Shown: one piece after another, positions 16,718 through 25,461 of the stretch
Position numbering within the stretch: position 1 is the stretch's first letter
How the letters are laid out: each line of letters begins with the position of its first letter
DNA from: Clostridia bacterium
Lineage (GTDB): Bacteria; Bacillota; Clostridia; Oscillospirales; Acutalibacteraceae
DNA: 64,000 nt
Assembly (NCBI GenBank): GCA_017466365.1
Contig: JAFTUG010000016.1
Span: forward strand, 62,001 to 126,000
Direction of reading: 5' to 3'
The notes under the pieces: model-generated
The model's database searches: none
The model's input: the letters and a program-made list of their open reading frames with translations, nothing else
What the model was told of the DNA's origin: nothing
Program-made: the position numbers and the translations under genes

Positions 16718-16906
16718 ATGTCTGAAAACAATGAGCAAAGCACAGACAGAAAAATTAGTGAATATGAAAAGCAGAGCGTTATTGAAAAGTTATGGCTCAT
16801 TTATTTCAACGATACGCTTTATGAAAAAGGTCTTATAACCGAAACGGAACGAAACCGTATGGCAAATAAAATTCATGCACGCAAGCCGTCCGGTCAGTCA
16901 AGATAG
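16718..16906 (+). CDS. Small recombinase-linked protein
   Basis: 62 residues; ATG follows AAAGGGGG. Charged, with a helical SHOCT-like ending (LWLIYFNDTLYEKGLITETERNRMANKI). Small proteins of this type lie just upstream of large serine recombinases in many Clostridia elements and may help excision. The role is inferred from context only. Confidence 0.6.
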   Translation: MSENNEQSTDRKISEYEKQSVIEKLWLIYFNDTLYEKGLITETERNRMANKIHARKPSGQSR

Positions 16907-16907
16907 A

Positions 16908-16940
16908 AAGAGGTCTGTTTTTATTGCAGACCTCTTGATT
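16908..16940 (+). terminator. Terminator before recombinase
   Basis: AAGAGGTCTG and CAGACCTCTT separated by 9 nt, then TGATTTCTTT. The recombinase promoter -35 overlaps its right end. Confidence 0.7.
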
Positions 16941-16963
16941 TCTTTCTTAAAATATGATAATAT
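16935..16963 (+). promoter_or_regulatory. Promoter of serine recombinase
   Basis: TTGATT, 17 nt and TAATAT, 42 nt upstream of the recombinase ATG. Its -35 overlaps the preceding terminator arm. Confidence 0.55.
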
Positions 16964-17005
16964 ACAGATAATGATACAACGAAACTTTTAAGGAGGATAA
17001 AAGAT

Positions 17006-18754
17006 ATGGATATACATAGTGTGCGAATGCAGTTGAAATCAAAAAGCATATATGAAATTCCTCTCAGGGTAACATACTATGCCCGTGTTTCGTCGGAAAG
17101 TGATGAACAGTTAAATTCACTTGGCAATCAGATAAGCTATTATGAAAATCTTATAAAAAAGAATCGTGCGTGGACTTTTGTGCCGGGATATATTGACGAG
17201 GGTTTGTCGGGTATATCTGTTAAGAAAAGAGAAAATTTCAACAGGATGATTGATGATGCGGCAGACGGAAAATTTGATTTTGTTATAACAAAAGAAATCT
17301 CCAGATTTGCGAGAAACACTCTCGATTCAATTCAGTTTACCCGTCAGCTTCTCGGTTTTGGCGTGGGCGTGTTTTTTCAGAATGATAACATTAATACGCT
17401 CGACGAGGATAGTGAACTCAGACTTTCTATTATGTCGTCAATCGCTCAGGATGAACTTCGCAAACTTTCAAGCCGAGTCAAATTCGGTCATCAGCAGGCG
17501 ATAAAATCAAATGTTGTACTCGGTAACAGCAACATTTTCGGCTACACAAAGGTTGATAAGAAGCTTGTTATTGATGAAGAACAGGCGGCTATGGTCAGAG
17601 AGCTTTTTGAACTTTATGCTACCGACCAATACAGCATGAAGCAGATTGAAACAATCTTTTGGGACAAAGGATACCGAAACAGTAAGGGCAATAAAATTGC
17701 TCATTCAACGATGTCAAATATGATTTCAAATCCTAAATATAAGGGATACTATGTCGGCAACAAAGTTCGTGTTGTTGATATGTTCACAAAGAAGCAGAAA
17801 TTCTTGCCGCCCGAAGAATGGGTAATGTTTAAAGACGAAACGGGCGAAATAGTACCTGCAATTGTTTCGGAAGAACTGTGGGACAAGGCAAACGAAATTC
17901 TGAAAAGACGCAGTGATGATGTAAAAGCACGTCAGGGCATTTGTAACCACGCAAATCTGCTGACGGGGAAGCTTTTCTGTACCGACTGCGGAACGGCATA
18001 TTATCGCCGTGAATCCAAAGACAGAAGCGGAAAGAAAAACAGCAAGTGGATATGCTCGGGCAAAATCAAAGGCGGCTCGGATTCCTGTTCCTCATTTGCG
18101 ATTTATGAAGAAGAAATCAAACCGATTTTGTTTGAGGTGTTTCGTGATACAAAAGCGGATGCAGATGCACTTGTTGCCGAATATGTGCGTATGTACTCCG
18201 AAATGACCGATAACGGAAAACTTCCGCAAAAGATATCGGAGCAGGAAAAGGTTATTGACTTTGCTTTACAGAAGAAATCCAAGTTGCTTCAGTATAATGT
18301 TGCAGGTCAGATTACCGACAGAGATTTCATTGAGATGACCGAGCAATGCAACCGTGAAATAGCAGAAGCTGAAAAGTCGATTGCAGAGCTTAATGAAGCG
18401 CTTGAATCAAGCGAGGATTTCAAAAAGCATATTTCGGCAGTTCGTGCGGCAATATCGGCGGCACAGAACGATGCAAGAAAAGGCACGATTTCCAAAGAGT
18501 TTGTTGATACCTATATTGATAAGATTTTTGTTACTCCGCTTGATGACGGCAGTATGAGGCTGAGCATAAAGATTTTTACGGGAGAATCAACCGAAAAGTT
18601 TCTCGGAAAGCTCAAACGTCGTGCGGGACAAATTAACCCGTCGTCTGACAACCTGACAGAAAATCAAAGCGTATCAAAGGATACAGACACAACTGTTTCT
18701 ACGGGTCAAACGTTCAAGAAGATGATCGAGGCTTATGAAAACGGCATGAAATAA
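17006..18754 (+). CDS. Large serine recombinase (integrase)
   Basis: 582 residues. The catalytic domain (about residues 21-160) has YARVSS with nucleophile S29 and the conserved arginines in EISRFARNTLD. A recombinase domain with FGYTKVDKK and the late ISNPKYKGYYVGN follow, then a zinc ribbon (CTDCGTAYY and two later Cys) and a coiled coil. It integrates and excises DNA at att sites without a directionality bias seen here. ATG follows AAGGAGG. With the relaxase and small protein it identifies a mobilizable element whose right end probably lies in 18755-18916. Confidence 0.92.
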   Translation: MDIHSVRMQLKSKSIYEIPLRVTYYARVSSESDEQLNSLGNQISYYENLIKKNRAWTFVPGYIDEGLSGISVKKRENFNRMIDDAADGKFDFVITKEISRFARNTLDSIQFTRQLLGFGVGVFFQNDNINTLDEDSELRLSIMSSIAQDELRKLSSRVKFGHQQAIKSNVVLGNSNIFGYTKVDKKLVIDEEQAAMVRELFELYATDQYSMKQIETIFWDKGYRNSKGNKIAHSTMSNMISNPKYKGYYVGNKVRVVDMFTKKQKFLPPEEWVMFKDETGEIVPAIVSEELWDKANEILKRRSDDVKARQGICNHANLLTGKLFCTDCGTAYYRRESKDRSGKKNSKWICSGKIKGGSDSCSSFAIYEEEIKPILFEVFRDTKADADALVAEYVRMYSEMTDNGKLPQKISEQEKVIDFALQKKSKLLQYNVAGQITDRDFIEMTEQCNREIAEAEKSIAELNEALESSEDFKKHISAVRAAISAAQNDARKGTISKEFVDTYIDKIFVTPLDDGSMRLSIKIFTGESTEKFLGKLKRRAGQINPSSDNLTENQSVSKDTDTTVSTGQTFKKMIEAYENGMK

Positions 18755-18916
18755 GCTGATTCTCATACGAAGAAGCTGTCACATTATTTGTGACAGCTTT
18801 TTTGCTTGTTTTGTCGTATGCCGTGATGCACATTACATTGTTTTGCAAATAAATTATGGACATAACCGAAAAAATATGATATTATACTTCTATAATTTGT
18901 ATAAGAGGGTAGAAAT
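18755..18916. other. Probable right end of the integrated element
   Basis: Inference: the AT-rich accessory sequence ends here, just after the recombinase, and core-like carbohydrate genes begin. Large serine recombinase elements carry their att core near the integrase gene. No matching second core was recognised, so no exact att site is claimed. Confidence 0.3.
18774..18803 (+). terminator. Terminator of recombinase
   Basis: AGCTGTCACA/TGTGACAGCT hairpin followed by TTTTTTG, 20 nt after the stop. Confidence 0.8.
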
Positions 18917-20032
18917 ATGAAAAAAATTATTTCGGTTATTATTTCTGTTTTAATATTGCTTACCTGTTTTGCTTCATGCTCGGTAAATACAAAAAAAATT
19001 AAAAGCGGTGATGCTGTTATAGGCATTCTTACTCCCGCCGCAGCTGCGGGCGATGAGTATGCCGAAGCGATGAAGATGCAGGAAACATACGGCGCAGATA
19101 AGGTTGTTGTTGAAACCTTTGATGTTGGCTACGGTTCGTCAACAGCATCGATTTATGAGGCGGCGGAACGCCTTTTGGAAAACCATAATGTTAAGGCAAT
19201 TATAGTTGCGAGAGGCGTGGAAGGAACAGCCGATGCGATAAAGGCGGTAAAGTCGGCAAGACCCGATATTGAGTGCATTGACGTTAATCCGAGCGAGATT
19301 GACTATTATGTTACAAACACTGCAGACCTTGCAGTTTCCATGGGCAGCAAAGAAACCTGTGCTGCGATGGTCGAACGGGCAAAAAAGCAGGGAATAAAAA
19401 CTGTTGTTTATCTTGTTCCTTCGCAGTATTCAAAGAATATTTCCATTCAAAAGACGGGCGATGCATTAAAGACTGCCTGTGATGACAGGGGTGTAGATTA
19501 TGTTCAGCATGACTATCAGTGCAACATAAACCCTATTGATCAGATTAAATTGAGTGCGAAAGCAGCCGTTAAATCCTGCATTGAAAAATACGGAAAAGAT
19601 ACTGCTTTCTATTCAGCATCATGTGTGGCAACAGATACTGTAATCAATGCCGCCGCTGAAAATGAGGCAGGGTTTATTTACGGATTATGCAGCTGCCCCG
19701 AAAATCATTATAAAACCGCATTCGGTGCAGAAAAGGGCGAAAGCTATGAACAGCTGCTTGAGAATCTGCGTGAGGCGGTTGACGGAAATGCCCGTAAAAA
19801 GCTTTGCGTTATTGAAAGCTCACCTGTATCAATTATGATAAAGATTGCCATGGGTTATGCAATTGCATATTGCAACGGTTCGATTGACGCAGAGGCGGCA
19901 TTTGATGAAAAGGTGTTCAAATCTGCAATACAGAGCGCACTTAACGGTGAGAGCGTTGATGATATCGAGTTTGCCGTTTCGGAGAAATACGGCAATATGG
20001 TAAATGTCGGTTTTCCGGTTGAAACACTTTAA
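18917..20032 (+). CDS. DUF3798 lipoprotein, periplasmic-binding-protein-like
   Basis: 371 residues. Signal peptide with lipobox LTCFASC, so it is anchored outside the membrane. The mature part has the DUF3798 layout, a periplasmic-binding fold (GDAVIGILTPAAAAGDEYAEA, then KAIIVARGVEGTADAIKAVKSARPDIECI). Ligands of the family are not established. ATG follows AGAGGG. Monocistronic, ahead of the GH2 gene; both could serve nutrient uptake. Confidence 0.75.
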   Translation: MKKIISVIISVLILLTCFASCSVNTKKIKSGDAVIGILTPAAAAGDEYAEAMKMQETYGADKVVVETFDVGYGSSTASIYEAAERLLENHNVKAIIVARGVEGTADAIKAVKSARPDIECIDVNPSEIDYYVTNTADLAVSMGSKETCAAMVERAKKQGIKTVVYLVPSQYSKNISIQKTGDALKTACDDRGVDYVQHDYQCNINPIDQIKLSAKAAVKSCIEKYGKDTAFYSASCVATDTVINAAAENEAGFIYGLCSCPENHYKTAFGAEKGESYEQLLENLREAVDGNARKKLCVIESSPVSIMIKIAMGYAIAYCNGSIDAEAAFDEKVFKSAIQSALNGESVDDIEFAVSEKYGNMVNVGFPVETL

Positions 20033-20039
20033 ACTGCTG

Positions 20040-20090
20040 ACGGCTGTCTTATGCGGAGGGTTATCCGTATAAGACGGCCGCTTTTCGGTT
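20040..20090 (+). terminator. Terminator of DUF3798 gene
   Basis: CGGCTGTCTTATGCGGA and TCCGTATAAGACGGCCG form a long stem, then CTTTTCGG. Starts 8 nt after the stop. Confidence 0.7.
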
Positions 20091-20127
20091 TGTCAACAGA
20101 GATTACACAATGTGATGTATGCGTGTA

Positions 20128-20156
20128 TTGACCGATAAGAAATAAAATGATATAAT
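20128..20156 (+). promoter_or_regulatory. Promoter of GH2 gene
   Basis: TTGACC, 17 nt and TATAAT with extended TGA, 45 nt before the GH2 start. Confidence 0.65.
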
Positions 20157-20201
20157 ATAATATTGTAAAATAGATTTTCAGGGAAAGCAAAGGTGACAAA
20201 A

Positions 20202-22370
20202 ATGAGAAAAATTACCAATATTAATGAAAACTGGGTATTTATTAAAGACGGTGAAATTGATAATATTTCACTTCCTCACACATGGAATGCGCTTGACGGT
20301 CAGGGTGCATCCGAAAGCTACTACAGAGGCAGATGCGTTTACGAAAAGACTGTTCCTGCATTTGACGGCAAGACATATCTTGAAATCAACGGTGCAAACA
20401 CAATCTGCGAGGTTTATGTTAACGGAATATATCTCGGAAGCCACGAAAACGGTTATGCGATGTTCCGCTTTGACGTAACAGACTTCCTTACAAAAGAAGA
20501 AAATAAAATCAGAATTATCGTTGACAACAGCGAAAATGAATATGTATATCCCCAGATGGCGGACTTCACCTTCTACGGCGGTATTTACAGAGATGTCAAT
20601 ATCATCAGCGGTGTTGCGCCTTCACATTTTGCACTTCTTGATATGAGTCTTTGCGGAATGTATATCACTCCGAAGGCAGACGGCAGAGTTTTTGTAAAGA
20701 GCGTTATAGAGGGTGTTTGCGAGGGCCTTACAAAGGAATTTGTTATCACAGATGCAGAGGGCAAAGAGGTTGCAAGCGCAGAAATTCCTGCCGATAAGGA
20801 TGCTGTTAAGCTCTTTGTTGAGAATCATATTCTCTGGGACGGCATGGAGAATCCATATCTTTACACAATGACCGCAAAGCTTAAGAAAGACGGCGAGGTT
20901 ATCGACGAGGTAAGCGACCGCTTCGGCTTCCGTGAATTTTATTTCGACAGCGAAAAGGGCTTCTTCCTCAACGGAAAGCATGTTAAGATGAAGGGCGTTT
21001 CGAGACATCAGGACAGAGAAGGTCTCGGAAATGCGCTTACATATAAAGAGCATAAGGAAGATGTTGAGCTTATCAAAGAGGTCGGTGCGAACTCAATCAG
21101 ACTTGCTCATTATCAGCATGATGAAAAATTCTATGATCTTTGCGATGAATACGGCTTCCTTGTTTGGGCTGAAATCCCCGTTATCTCGAATTTCAGCAAG
21201 AAAAAGCAGGAGCAGGCAAAGTTCATGCTCGAAGAGCTCATCCGTCAGAATTACAATCATCCCTCAATTTACTGCTGGAGCGTTGCAAACGAGGTTTCAA
21301 TCAACAGCGCTGCTCCCGGACTTGTAAACGGAATCAGCGAGCTTAACAATATCGCTCATGCGCTTGATTCAACAAGACCTACCGTTACCGCACAGCTCAC
21401 TATGGTTCCCGTTAACTCAAAGCTCAATGAAATTCCCGATATTCTCGGCTATAACCACTATTTCGGCTGGTATATGCAGACCGTTGAGGGCATTGACAAG
21501 TGGCTCGATAATTTCCACGAGAAGAAGCCTCATATCAAGCTTTGTATTTCCGAATACGGCGCAGAGGGCATGCCCAATCTTCATGCAGCAAATCCTGTTC
21601 AGGGCGATTACACCGAGGATTATCAGGCATATTACCATGAGCATTATGTCAAGGCTATCAATGAGCGTGACTGGCTCTGGGGTTCATATGTATGGAATAT
21701 GTTTGATTTCGGTTCGGCTATCCGTAACGAAGGCGGCGTAAGGGGCAGAAACAATAAGGGACTTGTTACTCTTGACCGCAAAATCAAAAAGGATGCTTTC
21801 TATGTGTATAAGGCACATTGGTCGGATGAAAAGTTCGTTCATATCGCAGGCGAAAGATTTGTTGACAGACCCACAGGCGAACAGAAAATCAAGGTTTATT
21901 CAAACTGCGAGAGCGTAACTCTTACTGTAAACGGCGAAAAGACAGAGCTTACGGGCGATAAGATTTTTGTGTTTGATGCGGTTATCAAAGAGGGCGAAAA
22001 CGTTATCACCGCAAAGTCGGGCAAATGCAAGCATGAGATCACCGTTAACGGTACGGATATCCCAAATCCCGACTACGTTCTTCCCGAAGGCTGCGAAAGC
22101 TTCGTAAGAAACTGGTTCTCCGCAAGCGACGATATCAACCCCGATAATCTTTCTTTGGATGATAATGTAGGTGATATTCTCTTTAACAGCGAGGTTCAGC
22201 GTCTTATCAAGAACCACGCCAATATCACCATTGACAGCAACATGCCTTTGCTCAAACCCGTCAGCAAAATTCCTCTTAAGCCGATAAGCAAAATTGCTTC
22301 AAAGCTTGGTGCGGGCGAGATTATTTCAATGGCAAATCAGTTCCTTCAGACAATCGAAAAAGATAAATAA
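20202..22370 (+). CDS. Glycoside hydrolase family 2 (beta-galactosidase-like)
   Basis: 722 residues from the ATG at 20202 (AAAGGTGA upstream); a GTG nine nt earlier is less likely. Order: jelly-roll sugar-binding domain (LPHTWNALDGQ), immunoglobulin-like domain, TIM barrel, C-terminal beta domain. The acid/base Glu is in WSVANEVS and the nucleophile Glu in ISEYGAEG. No signal peptide, so it acts in the cytosol on imported oligosaccharides. Whether it is a beta-galactosidase, glucuronidase or mannosidase is not certain; NEV rather than NEP/NEH suggests a less typical branch. The tail of 40 basic residues is unusual. Confidence 0.85.
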   Translation: MRKITNINENWVFIKDGEIDNISLPHTWNALDGQGASESYYRGRCVYEKTVPAFDGKTYLEINGANTICEVYVNGIYLGSHENGYAMFRFDVTDFLTKEENKIRIIVDNSENEYVYPQMADFTFYGGIYRDVNIISGVAPSHFALLDMSLCGMYITPKADGRVFVKSVIEGVCEGLTKEFVITDAEGKEVASAEIPADKDAVKLFVENHILWDGMENPYLYTMTAKLKKDGEVIDEVSDRFGFREFYFDSEKGFFLNGKHVKMKGVSRHQDREGLGNALTYKEHKEDVELIKEVGANSIRLAHYQHDEKFYDLCDEYGFLVWAEIPVISNFSKKKQEQAKFMLEELIRQNYNHPSIYCWSVANEVSINSAAPGLVNGISELNNIAHALDSTRPTVTAQLTMVPVNSKLNEIPDILGYNHYFGWYMQTVEGIDKWLDNFHEKKPHIKLCISEYGAEGMPNLHAANPVQGDYTEDYQAYYHEHYVKAINERDWLWGSYVWNMFDFGSAIRNEGGVRGRNNKGLVTLDRKIKKDAFYVYKAHWSDEKFVHIAGERFVDRPTGEQKIKVYSNCESVTLTVNGEKTELTGDKIFVFDAVIKEGENVITAKSGKCKHEITVNGTDIPNPDYVLPEGCESFVRNWFSASDDINPDNLSLDDNVGDILFNSEVQRLIKNHANITIDSNMPLLKPVSKIPLKPISKIASKLGAGEIISMANQFLQTIEKDK

Positions 22371-22378
22371 TAAAAATA

Positions 22379-22405
22379 CCGCCGAGGTTGATGCCTCGGC
22401 GGTTG
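22379..22405. terminator. Bidirectional terminator GH2/GH5
   Basis: CCGCCGAGG, loop TTGATG, CCTCGGCGG between two convergent genes. Confidence 0.8.
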
Positions 22406-22412
22406 CTGTTTA

Positions 22413-23654
22413 TTAAAGGTAAGCTTTAACATTTTTATCGTAGTGTCCCGTATCCTGAAAACCGTTTTCGGTGCGGATGCATTCGCCCCATTTGCGTGCG
22501 ATTTCCTCATAGCTGTCAGTGCGGACATCAGCTCTGTGGAAGCCGTCTTTGCTTCCTTTGATGCACCAGTCGGATTCCCACATTCCGTGACCCGTTGCCT
22601 TGTATGTCCAAAGGAACCAGCTGTAGTTTGCATCGTTGAGGGTATTAAAGCAGTTTTCCCAGGTTGTTTGCTGATGAGGGTAGAATTCGCCCATCATCAT
22701 GGGAACATCGGCATAAATAAACTTTGTGAACCATGCAAAAAGATTGAAAATGAAGTTTGAGTTATTGTAGAAATGAACCTGGAAAACAACGTTATCCCAG
22801 CCCTTGAGCCATGCCTGCGGGAGTGCTATTGCAGTCCAGATGCATTCCATGGTGATGATGTGTCTGTCATCAACCTTGCGGACTGTGTCATAAAGACGGG
22901 TATAAATCATTTCATTATTGATTCTGCGCTCGATTTCACCTGCATCAACATCACACATCGGCTCGTTGAGAAGGTCATACATCGCAACGGCAGGCTCATC
23001 CTTATAACGGCTTGCGATTGCGGTCCAGAGTTCATCGGTAAGCTCTCTGTATCTTTCGCCCTGCTCGGTATCGTCATAAAGACCGCACTCTCCCTTTTTG
23101 CCGTTGTGGGGAGCATCGCTCTGATAACCTACTGCACCGTGCATATCGAGCACAACATAGATTTCTCGCTCTGCACATTCGCTGATTACCCAGTCAAGAC
23201 GGGAGAAATCCCATTCGCCGTTTTCGTCAAGAATTTTTCTGCCTTTATCGTCATAGTAGAAATTTCTGAACCAGAACGGAACACGAACGCAGTTGAAGCC
23301 CATTGACTTTATTTCATCAAGGTCGTATTCCGTTATCCAGTTATCCATGTAAGTATCCATGAGCTCATAGGCTTTTTCTTCACCGAAACGCTCGGTGAGA
23401 ATTTCGAGCACGGTATAGTGGTCAAGGCTTTCTTCATAGGGGCAAAGCCAGTCCTCCCATATCATCCATGCGCCGAGGTTAACACCTTTAAGCTGAATTT
23501 TTTCGCCTTTCCGGTTGACGATATCCTGACCCTTTGTCCGGAGAAAATCTTCGTCGGTAAATCCTGTTGCACTTTCTGCAAATGCAAATGAGCAGACAGA
23601 AAATACGGTTATTAGCGTAAGAATGAGTGACAAAATTCTTTTGAGTGTTTTCAT
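22413..23654 (-). CDS. Secreted GH5 beta-glycanase
   Basis: 413 residues. Signal peptide ending near SFAFAES. GH5 barrel starts at LKGVNLGAWMIWEDW; the acid/base Glu is in YDLLNEPMCD and the nucleophile Glu in VPMMMGEFYPH. DLHGAVGYQSD and WFLWTYKATGHGMWE line the active site. It cleaves beta-1,4 or beta-1,3 glucan or mannan outside the cell. ATG follows AAAGGAGAG. It has its own promoter (TTGATT, 17 nt, TATAAT at 23684-23712) and lies 59 nt after the sigma-factor gene on the same strand. A paralogue without catalytic residues is at 45906-47222. Confidence 0.88.
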   Translation of the reverse strand: MKTLKRILSLILTLITVFSVCSFAFAESATGFTDEDFLRTKGQDIVNRKGEKIQLKGVNLGAWMIWEDWLCPYEESLDHYTVLEILTERFGEEKAYELMDTYMDNWITEYDLDEIKSMGFNCVRVPFWFRNFYYDDKGRKILDENGEWDFSRLDWVISECAEREIYVVLDMHGAVGYQSDAPHNGKKGECGLYDDTEQGERYRELTDELWTAIASRYKDEPAVAMYDLLNEPMCDVDAGEIERRINNEMIYTRLYDTVRKVDDRHIITMECIWTAIALPQAWLKGWDNVVFQVHFYNNSNFIFNLFAWFTKFIYADVPMMMGEFYPHQQTTWENCFNTLNDANYSWFLWTYKATGHGMWESDWCIKGSKDGFHRADVRTDSYEEIARKWGECIRTENGFQDTGHYDKNVKAYL

Positions 23655-23713
23655 AATAAACTCTCCTTTGGTTTTGTGAGCTTATTATACAGTATTTTTA
23701 ATGCAAAATCAAA

Positions 23714-25279
23714 TTATTTTAAAACGGCATATGTTGTCGGGAGGAGGTCGGCTTTATCGGGTTTGAGGATGAATTCGTCACGGTAAAGCACGCCTACGGG
23801 TTCGGAAATCGCATCATAGAGAACTCTGATATATGCAAGAGAGCCTGCAAGTTTTTTAATATGAACGGGAATATGGTTTTTTATGATTTTTTCTATATCC
23901 GAAAGGAGCTTTTGTGCCTCGCAAATAATTTCTTCCGAAACATCGGCAAAAATCCCGAGAAGCTCTTTGTGCTGTTCTTCGGTGAATACCGGCGCATTGA
24001 CAGATAATCTGCCGTCGCTGTTTATAACATAGCCCTTTTTAACCATGTCGGCAACGAGGGCATAATCGTTTTCGCTGAAGCCTTCGCTTTTACCCTTTGT
24101 GATATCAACGAATACGTTTGTAAAGTTTTCGTTGAAATTATAGTGAACCGATTCTCCGCTGATTTTTTCAAAGTCCATGAAGCGGAAAAATCCGTTTCCT
24201 GAGCTTGTTGAAGTTGAAATGCCGAAAACATAATCGGAGTTGAAGGTGTTTCTGCCCTTCTCAATTCCCCACACGATGCATTCCGTTCCGAATTTATCAA
24301 CGGGAAGCGTAAGCTCAATTTTATTCGCAAGGCCGTCAATCAGAGCATTGTAGAGAATGATGCAGAGCATCTGCCATCTGAAAACGTTTTTGCTCATATC
24401 GCAGCCTCTGAATCCGATTGCTCTGATTTTCTCTTCATTTTCGAGGATTGCTTTTTTTGCTTTTTCGGCGATTATTGCTTTGAGATGTGCCGTTTTTCTG
24501 TCAATTTCATCGGAAAGCTCGTTTGTGAAAATAGGAATGTTGGTATAGTATTTATTGCCTTCTTTCAAGAGAAGGTCATGCTCTGCAAGCATGTTGATAT
24601 CGTCTTCTATATAGGGGAGACCTACGCCGATTTCAAGGCTTATCTGCTCGGGGGTGAGTTTGTCATTATAGCAGGCAAAGAGGATATTCTGCGGAACGAT
24701 TCTTCTTCCGAGCTGCCAGTATCTGTTGTGTCCGTTGCCTAAAAACTGAATTTCAAGACCCTTGGGGTTATAGCTCTGTTCACCGTAAATTCTTTCCATG
24801 TTCATGCCTTCTTTCAAAATTTTTCTGGATTTGAAGAGTAAATATTTAACCATGCTTTCGCTCACGGAAAGCTCATCAGCAATCTGTGAGCAGGACTTGT
24901 TCTTGATATAATAGAGAATGGTTGCCTTTCTGTGTTTTTCGTTCAGAAGAGCAAGTTCTCTGCGAAGAAGATAAACGTCGGATTCGTTATCGAGCTTTTC
25001 AAAATCAAAATCCTCCGTGGCATCAATTTCGTTAAGCTCGGCGGTTTTATGGCGTGATTTTTTGCGAAGCCAATCCTTATATACGTTGCCTGCAACCGAC
25101 CACATGAAGCCGTAGAATGCCTCATCGTTGCGTAAATTCTGCACGGATGTCATTATTTTCAGCAGAATATCCTGTGCAAGGTCCTCGGCATCTTCTCTGT
25201 TTGATGTTCTTGCAAGGCAGTAGGATAAAACCGATTTTGAAACCTCTTCTATTTTTTTGTTAATCTCGTGCTTTTCCAA
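23714..25279 (-). CDS. ECF-like sigma factor with long C-terminal extension
   Basis: 521 residues from a TTG at 25279 that follows GGAGAGG by 5 nt; upstream in-frame Met codons lack a ribosome site. Region 2 is residues 20-75 (NREDAEDLAQDILLKIM, then WSVAGNVYKDWLRKK); region 4 is about 110-160 (CSQIADELSVSESMVKYLLFKSRKIL). The remaining 350 residues are unrecognised but include a winged-helix-like piece (KLTPEQISLEIGVGLPYIEDDINML) and could be a built-in sensor or anti-sigma domain. It lies between the divergent GH51 gene and the co-directional GH5 gene, so it may control glycan genes (inference). Confidence 0.78.
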   Translation of the reverse strand: MEKHEINKKIEEVSKSVLSYCLARTSNREDAEDLAQDILLKIMTSVQNLRNDEAFYGFMWSVAGNVYKDWLRKKSRHKTAELNEIDATEDFDFEKLDNESDVYLLRRELALLNEKHRKATILYYIKNKSCSQIADELSVSESMVKYLLFKSRKILKEGMNMERIYGEQSYNPKGLEIQFLGNGHNRYWQLGRRIVPQNILFACYNDKLTPEQISLEIGVGLPYIEDDINMLAEHDLLLKEGNKYYTNIPIFTNELSDEIDRKTAHLKAIIAEKAKKAILENEEKIRAIGFRGCDMSKNVFRWQMLCIILYNALIDGLANKIELTLPVDKFGTECIVWGIEKGRNTFNSDYVFGISTSTSSGNGFFRFMDFEKISGESVHYNFNENFTNVFVDITKGKSEGFSENDYALVADMVKKGYVINSDGRLSVNAPVFTEEQHKELLGIFADVSEEIICEAQKLLSDIEKIIKNHIPVHIKKLAGSLAYIRVLYDAISEPVGVLYRDEFILKPDKADLLPTTYAVLK

Positions 25280-25403
25280 AATATCCTCTCCTTTGAAAGC
25301 TTTCATAAACATAGTGAAGCAAGAAGGTGTACGGTTAGTAAAAAAAACAAAAAAATTTTTCATAAATTATTTTTGTTCGTTTTCGGCATAATGTCAAGAG
25401 CTA

Positions 25404-25432
25404 TTGACGAAAAAAGCCATTTCATATATTAT
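25404..25432 (+). promoter_or_regulatory. Promoter of GH51 gene
   Basis: TTGACG, 17 nt and TATTAT, 29 nt ahead of the ATG. The region is shared with the divergent sigma-factor gene, whose strand carries TTGACA at 25392-25397. Confidence 0.55.
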
Positions 25433-25461
25433 ATAGGTATCAAATAAAGCGAGGAATAAAT

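Noticed and set aside
18755-18916. Exact attR core
   Set aside because: No matching copy was recognised on the left, so no core sequence can be named.
20622-21053. Long minus-strand frame inside GH2 gene
   Set aside because: Shadow of the GH2 coding sequence; no ribosome site and no family match.
22773-23306. Plus-strand frame of 177 codons in GH5 gene
   Set aside because: Opposite-strand shadow of a conserved enzyme.
25280-25363. Longer sigma-factor N-terminus from an ATG at 25363
   Set aside because: The extension is Phe-rich and unlike sigma factors; a good ribosome site precedes the TTG at 25279.
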